A stretch of 64,000 nucleotides of DNA from Slackia exigua ATCC 700122 (GTDB lineage Bacteria; Actinomycetota; Coriobacteriia; Coriobacteriales; Eggerthellaceae). The notes below the pieces were generated by a model. It made no database searches. It saw nothing but the letters and a program-made list of their open reading frames with translations, and was not told the DNA's origin. Both the position numbers and the translations under genes were made by a program. Where the stretch lies: positions 1,270,732 through 1,334,731 of the forward strand of contig NZ_GG700630.1 in assembly GCF_000162875.1 (NCBI RefSeq). The letters are read 5' to 3'. Below are positions 56,127 to 64,000 of the stretch, in pieces (position 1 is the stretch's first letter; each line of letters starts with the position of its first letter).

Positions 56127-56336
56127 CTAGTCTTCGTCGGAGTAGGCGAGGATATCGCCTGGCTGGCAGTCGAGCGCACGGCAGAGCGCGTCGAGCGTGG
56201 TGAAGCGCATGGCCTTCGCCTTGCCGGTCTTGAGGTTCGAGAGGTTCGCGATGGTTATGTCCACCTGGTCGCTGAGTTCGGTCAGAGTCATGCGTTCGCG
56301 GCGGAGCACTTCATCGAGATTCACGTGGATTGCCAT
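56127..56336 (-). CDS. small XRE/Cro-type transcriptional regulator
   Basis: A 69-aa helix-turn-helix protein: LDEVLRRERMTLTELSDQVD, then ANLSNLKTGKAKAMRFTTLD and CRALDCQPGDIL, the Cro/C1 (YozG-like) pattern. It has no effector domain. It sits 10 nt after the DUF2975 gene, a pairing seen widely in Gram-positive bacteria. It may bind the TTATCGA repeats upstream of that operon. Confidence 0.9.
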   Translation of the reverse strand: MAIHVNLDEVLRRERMTLTELSDQVDITIANLSNLKTGKAKAMRFTTLDALCRALDCQPGDILAYSDED

Positions 56337-56346
56337 GGCCGCTCCG

Positions 56347-56811
56347 TTACACCGTGAGGTCGTTTTCGTCTTGGAGCTGCGCCGCCTTGCGCGTGAGGTG
56401 CGAAAGCGTGGCGGACACGATGGCGAGCGCGAAGCAGGCTATGGTGATGACGAGCGCGACGGCCAGGGCTCCAGATGTGAGCAGGCCGAGCGCTGCGATC
56501 ACGATCATGGCCGCGAAGAACAGGATTCCCTCGGCAAGCGCGAAGAGGCTGACGAGCCGCAGGCGCGCGGCATTCTCCGTTGAAAATGACCTATTTCTGC
56601 CGATATCGGCGAAAAGGCGCCATGCGAGCACGCCGATGGCCAGCAGGGGAATGCAGCTTACGACGGCGAATGCCCACCCGAGAACGGTGCCGTGCGCGGC
56701 CAGGGCTTCGTCGGCCTTTATCGGGATGATGCCGAGGCAGAACCAGAGGCATCCGACGACGATGCTCGCGTCGAGGATCCTGAGACAGAGGGAAAGTTCG
56801 CGTTGGTTCAT
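56347..56811 (-). CDS. DUF2975 membrane protein
   Basis: A 154-aa protein with four hydrophobic segments (about 10-30, 45-65, 85-110, 115-140) and the loop LFADIGRNRSFSTENAARLR between segments two and three, which is characteristic of DUF2975. It is always paired with a YozG-like XRE regulator, as here. The family's function is not established. Confidence 0.85.
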   Translation of the reverse strand: MNQRELSLCLRILDASIVVGCLWFCLGIIPIKADEALAAHGTVLGWAFAVVSCIPLLAIGVLAWRLFADIGRNRSFSTENAARLRLVSLFALAEGILFFAAMIVIAALGLLTSGALAVALVITIACFALAIVSATLSHLTRKAAQLQDENDLTV

Positions 56812-56852
56812 AGGTGCTCCGTTCGTCGTTGGGCTTCATGATGGCGCTGGAT

Positions 56853-56892
56853 TTATCGAAAGTCAATAAAAAATTATCGATAAACGATAATT
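56853..56892. promoter_or_regulatory. TTATCGA repeats, candidate XRE operator
   Basis: The perfect inverted repeat AATTATCG-ATAAA-CGATAATT (56872-56892) and an additional TTATCGA (56853-56859) lie 42-81 nt upstream of the DUF2975/XRE operon in AT-rich DNA. Three half-sites in 40 bp suggest cooperative autoregulation. Confidence 0.55.
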
Positions 56893-57139
56893 AATGAAGA
56901 ATCAGAAAGGAGCGTGGAGGGAAAAGCCGGGTTGAAGCCGGCATAGGCGTCGGTGCATGTTCGCTCGCCAGCGCTGCAGCTCCAACAACGCCGGCAGCCG
57001 CCATGGCGGATCCCTTCAAGAATCCGCATCATTCTCAACGGTTTGATGAGGGAATCATATATTCGCCCCGATGTTCCCCGCGGCGACGCATCCTGAAGTT
57101 TATCGTCGAAGAAACGATATGCCACTCAAGGAGACTCAG

Positions 57140-58264
57140 ATGACGAACCCGACTGCTCGCGCGATGTCTCGTGCGGAATTTCTTGCGCTGATGGCCGGCA
57201 CGGCCGTGCCGGCGGCCCTTGCTCTGTCCGGCTGCTCCCTTCCCGCGCCTTCAGATCTCCCTTCGGGGGATGGAAGGGGGATCTTCTCGCCCGAGCCGGC
57301 GCCTGTAGAACCTCTTGCTCCCGTGCGCGATGAAGTCGATATTCCCGGTGCGCTTGAAGATGTTCCGTCGTCGTATTTCGATCCTTCGAACGAGCCGGGA
57401 ACGCTCGAGCGCTTCTACTACGACACGAACACCTACGACGACGAAGCGCGCGACATGGAGAAGTTCGCCATCGTCTACCTGCCCTACGGGTACGATCCTG
57501 ACGATGCGGAGACGCGCTACAACGTGCTGTATCTCATGCATGGCGCGAGCGGAAGCGAAAGCTCCTACTTCGGCACGCCCGAGGAGCCGTACGGTGATAA
57601 GTTCCTGCTCGACAGCATGATCGCGCAGGGCGACATGAATCCTATGATCGTCGTATGCGTTTCGTACTATCCGGATAACATCGAACAGGATAACGACGAC
57701 TACGATGCCGCGCTGACCAAGAGGTTCGGGTATGAATTGCGCGACCTGGTTCCCCAGTTCGAGACCCGATACAACACGTACCTGGAAAGCTCGGACGACG
57801 AGGACATCGTTGCGTCGCGCGGCCACCGCATCTTCGGCGGCTTCTCCATGGGCGCCGTGACCACGTGGTATCGCATGACCGACTCGATGGATTGGTTCGA
57901 ATACTTCTTCCCGATGTCGGGGTCGCTCTTTTGGAGCTCCGAGATGTATACCGAGCGACGAAGCGCTGAATGGACTGCTGATTTCCTGGTCGATTCCATC
58001 GACGATCAGGGGTATGGGCTCGATGACTTCTTCGTCTTCACGACGACGGGATCGCTCGATTTCGCCCTCGGGGGCCTCGATCTTCAGGTGGGGAAGCTGC
58101 GGAAGCATCCGGATTTCTTCGTCTTCGATGACGATGCGGAAAACGCGACTCGGGTTGCGCCGAACGCGGCGTATCGCGTCGCGGCCGGATACTCGCACGA
58201 TAGCGACGGGCGCGACACGTACATCTACAATTGCCTGCCCATCTTCAGCGAGCTGATGGGATGA
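57140..58264 (+). CDS. lipoprotein esterase (esterase D/feruloyl-esterase-like)
   Basis: A 374-aa protein. The signal peptide has a lipobox LSGC (Cys about 33), preceded by SRAEFLALMAG, without twin arginines. An acidic linker follows, then an alpha/beta hydrolase: IVYLPYGYDP, VLYLMHGASGSESSYFG, and the nucleophile elbow GGFSMGAVTT (Ser about 236). It resembles the putative esterase family (PF00756) linked to carbohydrate or acyl esters. The substrate is unknown. The ATG at 57140 has CAAGGAG 6 nt upstream; upstream ATGs at 57071 and 57119 do not. Confidence 0.85.
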   Translation: MTNPTARAMSRAEFLALMAGTAVPAALALSGCSLPAPSDLPSGDGRGIFSPEPAPVEPLAPVRDEVDIPGALEDVPSSYFDPSNEPGTLERFYYDTNTYDDEARDMEKFAIVYLPYGYDPDDAETRYNVLYLMHGASGSESSYFGTPEEPYGDKFLLDSMIAQGDMNPMIVVCVSYYPDNIEQDNDDYDAALTKRFGYELRDLVPQFETRYNTYLESSDDEDIVASRGHRIFGGFSMGAVTTWYRMTDSMDWFEYFFPMSGSLFWSSEMYTERRSAEWTADFLVDSIDDQGYGLDDFFVFTTTGSLDFALGGLDLQVGKLRKHPDFFVFDDDAENATRVAPNAAYRVAAGYSHDSDGRDTYIYNCLPIFSELMG

Positions 58265-58376
58265 TTTCGGCCGCATGTCGGTACGATTGCTCATGCAGCC
58301 GGATTTTCCTTATTGCTTGCATCGATAGAGCCTAAGCAGCGTTGCCCCTGTTTACACCAAGGCTATGCATGAAGAA

Positions 58377-58416
58377 GGGGAGGATGGACGTCGTTGGCGT
58401 AACGTCCATCCTCCCC
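58377..58416. terminator. bidirectional hairpin between convergent genes
   Basis: A perfect 15-bp stem (arms 58377-58391 and 58402-58416) with a 10-nt loop lies midway between the esterase gene and the convergent MacB-like operon. On the minus strand it is followed by CTTCTTC. It probably ends both transcripts. Confidence 0.75.
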
Positions 58417-58454
58417 CCTGCGGCCGGCTCGCGCCGTGCCTTCGACGATGCGTT

Positions 58455-59605
58455 TTAGTGCAGAGCGTCGATGGGATTGAGCCGTGCGGCTCGATACGAG
58501 GGAACCAGCCCGAAGATCAGGCCGATCGCGATACTCGTGCCCGCCGCGATGACCACGATGCTCGGCGAGGGCGAGAAGGGCATGCCGGTCTTCGCCGCCG
58601 CCAGCCCGAAGGCCAGGCCGCCCGCGATGCCGACCGTGCCGCCCATCAGGCTGATGATGAGCGCCTCGGTGAGGAACTGCCCCATGATGTCGATGCGGCG
58701 CGCTCCCAGCGCCTTCTTGATGCCGATTTCGCGCACGCGCTCGGCCACCGAAACCAGCATGACGTTCATGACGCCGATGCCGGCGACGATGAGCGAGATG
58801 CTCGCGATGCCGCCCAGAAGCGCGGTCATGGTCTCGTTGACCGATGACGTGGCGTTCAGAAGCTCGTCTTGGGTGTTGACCGTGTACGAGTTGACGTTGA
58901 GCTTCTTGTCCTTGGCGAAGTACGAGTTCATGTCGTCCTTCGCTGCATCCACCTGACCGTCCTGGGCCTTTGCATAGGCCTCGTTGAACGTCGGGGCGGC
59001 GCCGAGGTCGTTCACGACGCTTATGGGAAGCGCCACGAGATTGCCGGTATCCAGGCCCATGGACTCGCCTTTGGACTTGATGACACCCACGACGCTGTAG
59101 ATATCGCCGTTGATCTTGAGGGTCTTGCCGACCGCCTCGGAGGTGCCTCCCAGCTCTTTCGCGATCTTCTCGCCTACGATGCAGACCTTGCTCTTGTTGT
59201 CGCGGTCGACGGCAGAGAGGTTGCGGCCTTCGGCAAGATCGAGGTTGCGGGCCTCGAGGTAGTTCTCGTCGGTGGCATTGACGCTCGCCTGCGTCAGCTT
59301 CCGATGGTTCACGGAAACGTCGGCATTGATGTTCTTGGACGGCGTCGCCGTGGCGATGTGCTCTTTCGCCCGGATGTTCTCGATGTCGCTGTAGGTCATG
59401 TCGCCGCCGCTATAGGTGAAAGCGGAGATGACGTTGCCGCCGAGCGATTGGATGCGTTCCGCGACCTGCTTGTTCGAGCCGTCGCCGATGCCTACGAGCA
59501 CGATGACCGACGCGATGCCGATGATAAGGCCCAGCATGGTGAGGGCCGTGCGGAGCTTGTTGCGCATGACGTTCAGGAACGACTCGCGCAGCATCTGGAT
59601 GAGCT

Positions 59606-59609
<4 letters not shown>
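58455..59609 (-). CDS. MacB/FtsX-family ABC permease
   Basis: A 384-aa permease: an N-terminal segment (MRNKLRTALTMLGLIIGIAS), a periplasmic MacB core domain (about 45-250) and three C-terminal segments beginning GGIASISLIVAGIGVMNVML and including ERVREIGIKKALGAR. This is the mechanotransmission type of ABC system, used for peptide, antibiotic or lipoprotein export. GAAGGAGG precedes the start, and the gene overlaps the ATPase by 4 nt. Confidence 0.92.
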
Positions 59610-60328
<719 letters not shown>

Positions 60329-60336
60329 GGGTCCCC

Positions 60337-61254
60337 CTAGTTGGTCGCGGCGGCGCCTGCGCCTGTGGTGGCCGCATCCATGCCGTCGGCAGATCCGCCG
60401 GCTTCATTGAGGACGACCTTGTCGCCTTCCTTCACGTCGCCTGAGATCTCGACGATCTTGCCGTCGGACACGCCGGTGGTGACGTTCTTCTCGACGGTGG
60501 TGCCGTCTTCTTGCACGACCGAGACGGTAGAGCCTTTGTCGGTGGTCTTCACGGCGCTCACGGGAACGGTGAGGACGTCCTTCGCTTCGCCGGTCTTGAT
60601 GCTCAGGTTCGCGGACATGCCGATGAGGATGTCGCCGTCTTCATTGGGGATGGAGACCGTGACCGTGTATTTGGAGCCGGACGCGTTGTAGCTGCCTACC
60701 TGGTTGATGGATTCGACCGTGCCCTTGACCACGTTGTTCTCGTCGCCTCCGATAGCGACGTCGACCTCCTGGCCTTCCTTGATCTTGGCGATGTCGGCTT
60801 CGCTGACCGCGATGTCGACGTTCATGGTGTCGACGCGGGTCACCTGCAGATAATGGTCGCTCGTGACGGCCTTCTTGCTCTTAGGCACGTTCTTCTCGGT
60901 GACGACCAGGTCGTACGGAGCTTTCAGGGGCTTGCCGTAGGTGTAGTCGACGAGTTCGTCGTCCTCTTCGACGCGCGTGTTCAGCTCAGGAACGAATTCC
61001 TTGAAGTAGCGCTTCTTGTCGAGTTCGAGCTTGGCGGTAGCGGAGCCTTTGATCTCGCCCGGGCCGGTGACCTTCGACTCGATGGTGCCCTTCTGCACCG
61101 TCGCGGTGGTCTGCTGCATGGCGCCCTGCTCGTCAGGTTGCGGCTGGGTCTTGTCCATGAGCGGCGTGGTTCCTCCTGCGAGCCCCCAGACGAGCACTCC
61201 CAGAACTGCAACCAGGGCGATGACGATGAGGGATTTCCCGATTGTCTTACTCAT
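60337..61254 (-). CDS. periplasmic adaptor (HlyD/MacA-like membrane fusion protein)
   Basis: A 305-aa protein with an N-terminal membrane anchor (SLIVIALVAVLGVLVWGLAG). It has lipoyl-like and beta-barrel parts (VTGPGEIKGSATAKLELDKK, EGQEVDVAIGGDE, GMSANLSIKTGEAKDVLTVP). It lacks the long coiled-coil hairpin of Gram-negative MacA, which fits an organism without a TolC outer-membrane partner. It is followed 9 nt later by the ATPase gene. Confidence 0.88.
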   Translation of the reverse strand: MSKTIGKSLIVIALVAVLGVLVWGLAGGTTPLMDKTQPQPDEQGAMQQTTATVQKGTIESKVTGPGEIKGSATAKLELDKKRYFKEFVPELNTRVEEDDELVDYTYGKPLKAPYDLVVTEKNVPKSKKAVTSDHYLQVTRVDTMNVDIAVSEADIAKIKEGQEVDVAIGGDENNVVKGTVESINQVGSYNASGSKYTVTVSIPNEDGDILIGMSANLSIKTGEAKDVLTVPVSAVKTTDKGSTVSVVQEDGTTVEKNVTTGVSDGKIVEISGDVKEGDKVVLNEAGGSADGMDAATTGAGAAATN

Positions 61255-61280
61255 TCTTTCTTCCTTATCCGGGCAGGGGC

Positions 61281-61550
61281 CTAAGACGCCTGCGTGGTCG
61301 AGCCTGCGCTTGCGCCGGCTTCAGCGCCGCCGTTGCCGCCCTGGTCGCCGTCATTCTTGACGATCTGGACGCCCTCGGGCGGGTTGTTGGGATCGATCTC
61401 GAGGCTCTGCTGCGCCTGGGACTGGTCCTTGTTCGGATCGACCGCCTGCTGGATGCCCGAGTTCTTCACGGCGAAGAGCGCACCGGCCACGGCGATGGCG
61501 GCGATGAGGGCGATCACGATCCACTTGAACGATGACTTCTTGGTATTCAT
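61281..61550 (-). CDS. small single-span membrane protein heading the MacAB-like operon
   Basis: An 89-aa protein: basic start MNTKKSSFKW, one hydrophobic segment (IVIALIAAIAVAGALFAVKN), then a Gln/Asn/Asp-rich external tail ending in a Gly/Ala/Ser-rich stretch. I do not recognise a family. The start at 61550 has AAGGAG 7 nt upstream and is preferred over ATGs at 61574 and 61595. It lies 26 nt before the adaptor gene and is probably part of the efflux system. Confidence 0.7.
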   Translation of the reverse strand: MNTKKSSFKWIVIALIAAIAVAGALFAVKNSGIQQAVDPNKDQSQAQQSLEIDPNNPPEGVQIVKNDGDQGGNGGAEAGASAGSTTQAS

Positions 61551-61619
61551 AATGTGCTCCTTTTCCTTATCGTTCATAACGAAGCTGTCTTGCATGGCTA
61601 GGCGATTGTAGGGAAGGCA

Positions 61620-61638
61620 TCCTTAAAGCTTCCTTAAA
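61620..61638. promoter_or_regulatory. 11-bp-phased direct repeat, candidate OmpR-family site
   Basis: TCCTTAAA occurs at 61620-61627 and again at 61631-61638, an 11-bp period or one helical turn. This is the usual layout for tandem binding of OmpR/PhoB-type regulators. It lies between the leftward MacAB-like operon (first start 61550) and the rightward response regulator gene (61838). Confidence 0.55.
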
Positions 61639-61794
61639 CCGTCCGTGCGTGAGCGGGAGCCGCGCGATCGGGCCCGATCCGCGCATATCCGAGGAGGGTT
61701 CGCTCGTTCATGCGCGGAGGCGCCGGTTCCGATGGGGCCGTGGGCATTCCGAACGCGATCGGTTCGCGCGCGCATGGAAGCCGCAGCGTGATGC

Positions 61795-61800
61795 TATAGT
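61795..61800 (+). promoter_or_regulatory. candidate -10 element of the OmpR-type TCS
   Basis: TATAGT lies 38 nt before the response regulator start. No strong -35 is visible. Confidence 0.35.
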
Positions 61801-61837
61801 TGAACCGAATATGCCGACGCTTGAGCGAAGGAACGCG

Positions 61838-62515
61838 ATGGACATTCTTATAGTCGAAGACAACCGCCGGCTGTCCGACGCCATGAGGCAGGCGATCGAG
61901 CCTGCATACGGAGTTCAGCAGGCCTTCGATGGCGACGAGGGATACTTCTACGCCAAAGACGGAATCTACGACCTTATCGTGCTCGATCTCATGTTGCCGG
62001 GAATGAGCGGCTACGACGTGCTTGAGAAGCTGCGCGCCGACAAGGTGACCACCCCCGTGCTCATACTGACGGCCATGCGCGGCGTCGATGAGAGGATCCG
62101 GGGCCTGCGTGCGGGCGCCGACGACTATTTGACGAAACCGTTCGCGAAAGACGAGCTGCTTCTGCGCATCGAGGCCATCCTGAGGCGCTGCACGGATTCG
62201 TTCGAGCGCAAGGAATTCTCGTTCAAGGACCTGGTGCTGTATCCCGATATGCATGCCGCCTACGTGGGAGACGCCGAGGTCAAGCTCAAGGGTCGCCAAT
62301 ACGACGTGCTCGAGTTCCTGGTGAGCCGCAAAGGCCAGCTCGTGTCGAAAAGCCAGATATTCGATCGGGTCTGGGGCTTCATGTCGGATACGTCGACGAA
62401 CGTGGTCGAAGTGTACGTGAGCGCCGTCCGAAAGCAGCTCAAGCCGTTCGGATACGATGTCTATCTGCAAACCGTTCGCGGTGCCGGATATCTGTTCGGA
62501 GAAGGCGGCGCGTGA
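61838..62515 (+). CDS. OmpR/PhoB-family response regulator
   Basis: A 225-aa regulator. The receiver domain (MDILIVEDNRRLSD, phospho-acceptor Asp in LIVLDLMLPGMSG at about 51, Lys in YLTKPFAKDEL) is followed by a winged-helix domain (VKLKGRQYDVLEFLVSRKGQ, then VEVYVSAVRKQL and TVRGAGYLF). The ATG at 61838 has AAGGA 6 nt upstream and is preferred over ATG 61811. It is coupled to the kinase by overlap and probably controls the divergent MacAB-like operon. Confidence 0.93.
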   Translation: MDILIVEDNRRLSDAMRQAIEPAYGVQQAFDGDEGYFYAKDGIYDLIVLDLMLPGMSGYDVLEKLRADKVTTPVLILTAMRGVDERIRGLRAGADDYLTKPFAKDELLLRIEAILRRCTDSFERKEFSFKDLVLYPDMHAAYVGDAEVKLKGRQYDVLEFLVSRKGQLVSKSQIFDRVWGFMSDTSTNVVEVYVSAVRKQLKPFGYDVYLQTVRGAGYLFGEGGA

Positions 62516-63870
62516 TGGCGACGCGTGCCGAACAACGGTATTTGAACAGGGAGCTCGTTCGGAGCACCGTCATATTCTTCGTCGTGCTCGCCTGCCTGCT
62601 GCTCGTTCTCGGCTTCTTCATCTATCGCCAGGTGAGCACCAACCTTTTCCAAGGTATCGACGAGCAGCTTCAGCTGGCCCAGCTTTCGTTCGAGAAGGAT
62701 GAGCCGTGGGAAGGGGCCGATCCTGCGGGAGTTGCGTCCGACGGCGCGTCGAAGGGGAATGACAGCTTCGACGTCGGTCTCGGCGGATTCTCCGGAGACC
62801 TCTTCGCGGCCATGGAGCGGAATGTGGGAGAGAACCCCCAGCTCATATTCGTTATTCGGTCGCTCGACGGCTCCATTCAGAGCGGCATCGCCCTATACGA
62901 GGTCGAGCCGGATTATCTCGATGACATTCCGTTCGACAAGAAGGATCTCGACGCGCCGCGCTTGCGCATCTGCAACGGCCACAACCTTCGCACGGTCACG
63001 TCGGCCGTCCAGAACGACGATGGCGTGACGGTCGGATACGTCCAGGTCATTGCCAATGTCGATTCGGAAATGGGCATTCTCGACACCTTCACCAAGACGA
63101 TGGCCGTCGGGTTTGCGATCGCGCTCGTCCTGGCCGCCGCTGCAAGCTATCTGCTTTCGCGTCGCATGATCAGGCCGATCGCCCGATCTTGGCGCAAGCA
63201 GTCCGAGTTCGTCCAGAACGCGTCGCACGAGCTGCGGACGCCGCTTTCGGTCATCAAGACGACCCAGGAGCTTTTGCTCGAGCATCCGAACGACCGCATC
63301 ATCGATCATTTCGAGGGCATTGCCGCGACGATAGACGAATCCGATCGCCTTGCGCGCCTCGCAGGAGACCTGCTTGCGCTCACCGCGCTCGATGCGGGCG
63401 ATGCGGAGCTTGAGAAGGAACGCCTTTCACTCGACGAGCTTGCGGAGGCCATGGCTTCGACGTATCGAGAGTATGCCGAGCTCAAGGGGCGGAAGATTGA
63501 TGTGAGCGCGGAGAGCGGGGCCGTGGTGTCGGGAGATTGCGCCAAGCTGCGCCAGCTGCTGGCGATCGTGCTCGATAACGCGATCAAGTACACCGAAGAA
63601 GGGGATTCCATCAAGGTCGAGACCGCGCTTGAGGGCCATCGCGCGCACGTTCGCGTGGCCGATACGGGAATCGGCGTATCGGCCGAAGACGTCGAACGGG
63701 CCTTCGATCGCTTTTATCGGGCCGATAAGGCACGCGAGGCTGGCGGCGGACGCGGACTGGGGCTTGCCATCGCCAAGGCGATCGTCGATGCGCATGGCGG
63801 CACCATCGGCATGATGCCCAATCCTGCGGGCAAAGGCACTTTGGTGGAAATCATCCTTCCGACGGAATAG
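62512..63870 (+). CDS. OmpR-partner sensor histidine kinase
   Basis: A 452-aa kinase. Two membrane segments (about 20-42 and 195-220) flank an extracytoplasmic sensor domain (about 43-194). The HisKA box is QNASHELRTPLSVIKTTQEL (His about 240). The HATPase domain has LDNAIKYTEEGDSI (N box), VADTGIGVSAED and GGGRGLGLAIAKAIVDAHGG. The GTG at 62512 overlaps the regulator stop; an ATG follows at once at 62515, and either may be used. It has no HAMP domain of normal length between membrane and HisKA. Confidence 0.93.
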   Translation: MMATRAEQRYLNRELVRSTVIFFVVLACLLLVLGFFIYRQVSTNLFQGIDEQLQLAQLSFEKDEPWEGADPAGVASDGASKGNDSFDVGLGGFSGDLFAAMERNVGENPQLIFVIRSLDGSIQSGIALYEVEPDYLDDIPFDKKDLDAPRLRICNGHNLRTVTSAVQNDDGVTVGYVQVIANVDSEMGILDTFTKTMAVGFAIALVLAAAASYLLSRRMIRPIARSWRKQSEFVQNASHELRTPLSVIKTTQELLLEHPNDRIIDHFEGIAATIDESDRLARLAGDLLALTALDAGDAELEKERLSLDELAEAMASTYREYAELKGRKIDVSAESGAVVSGDCAKLRQLLAIVLDNAIKYTEEGDSIKVETALEGHRAHVRVADTGIGVSAEDVERAFDRFYRADKAREAGGGRGLGLAIAKAIVDAHGGTIGMMPNPAGKGTLVEIILPTE

Positions 63871-64000
63871 ACGGACGTCGGCCAAGGGATATGCCGCCGG
63901 ATCTTCGCGCTGAGCGGCTTCACGCCGCAGGCGCTCTCGTGGGCCGACGATCCCGAGGGCGCGCAGGGCGCCGCCCAGGCGGCGGCGACCGCCGCCGACG
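63871..64000. other. right edge, unassigned
   Basis: The last 130 nt are GC-rich and hold no complete gene. The plus-strand frame after the kinase stop reads FALSGFTPQALSWADDPEGA and stays open to the edge, but it has no start with a ribosome binding site. A gene end on the minus strand is equally possible. No call is made. Confidence 0.3.

Overview
The window looks like chromosome from a high-GC anaerobic actinobacterium of class Coriobacteriia, most likely family Eggerthellaceae (Slackia-like). This is an inference. It rests on Tat-exported lipoprotein flavoreductases, a LuxR regulator with a polytopic membrane sensor, an FhaA/FhaB/PP2C phospho-signalling block, a sufCBDSU operon, a rubredoxin fusion and codon bias. 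No rRNA or other direct taxonomic marker is present.

Layout. Positions 1-3879 hold a PP2C phosphatase fragment, two FHA proteins and a divergent Ser/Thr kinase. Positions 4009-7861 hold ferrochelatase, an MFS transporter and a TPP-riboswitch-controlled CytX transporter. Positions 7967-14510 form a probable iron/siderophore uptake locus: a heterodimeric fused ABC pair, then a FecCD-type permease, a binding lipoprotein and an ATPase. Each half is preceded by a 34-bp nested palindrome of the same design. Positions 14511-15704 are a lower-GC stretch without a convincing gene. Positions 15705-24349 are accessory: a flavoprotein/Fe-S reductase pair, a decayed IS1595-type transposase cut by a decayed GC-rich IS3-type element, a 13-nt micro-repeat array, and a LuxR regulator with its own Tat flavoprotein. 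A small membrane gene at 24679 needs a -1 frameshift at a slippery heptamer.

Positions 25186-31029 hold the Fe-S assembly operon sufCBDSU with a divergent Rrf2 regulator, followed by a HelD-like helicase. Positions 33360-39443 are housekeeping (glmS, acpS, an NAD(P)H-hydrate dehydratase, a DUF308 protein, ligA). Positions 39564-41905 hold a small wHTH-like membrane protein, a TauE/SafE permease and a flavin reductase-rubredoxin fusion. Positions 41906-45896 hold argG and argH. argG is preceded by what looks like a complete transcription attenuator: a 33-aa arginine-rich leader peptide, a candidate antiterminator and an intrinsic terminator. Positions 46406-46803 carry tRNA-Lys, tRNA-Gln and tRNA-Thr. 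The rest holds a nitroreductase, a FitAB/VapBC-type toxin-antitoxin pair, an ABC-2 exporter divergent from a NarL-type two-component system, membrane proteins with a small XRE regulator, an esterase lipoprotein, and a MacAB-like efflux operon divergent from an OmpR-type two-component system.

The strongest regulatory candidates are the argG leader attenuator, the paired palindromes of the iron locus, the slippery heptamer gene, and the 11-bp-phased direct repeat between the MacAB operon and its likely two-component system. Several intergenic regions also contain degenerate micro-repeats (9-13, 36 and about 43 nt) that are not CRISPRs.
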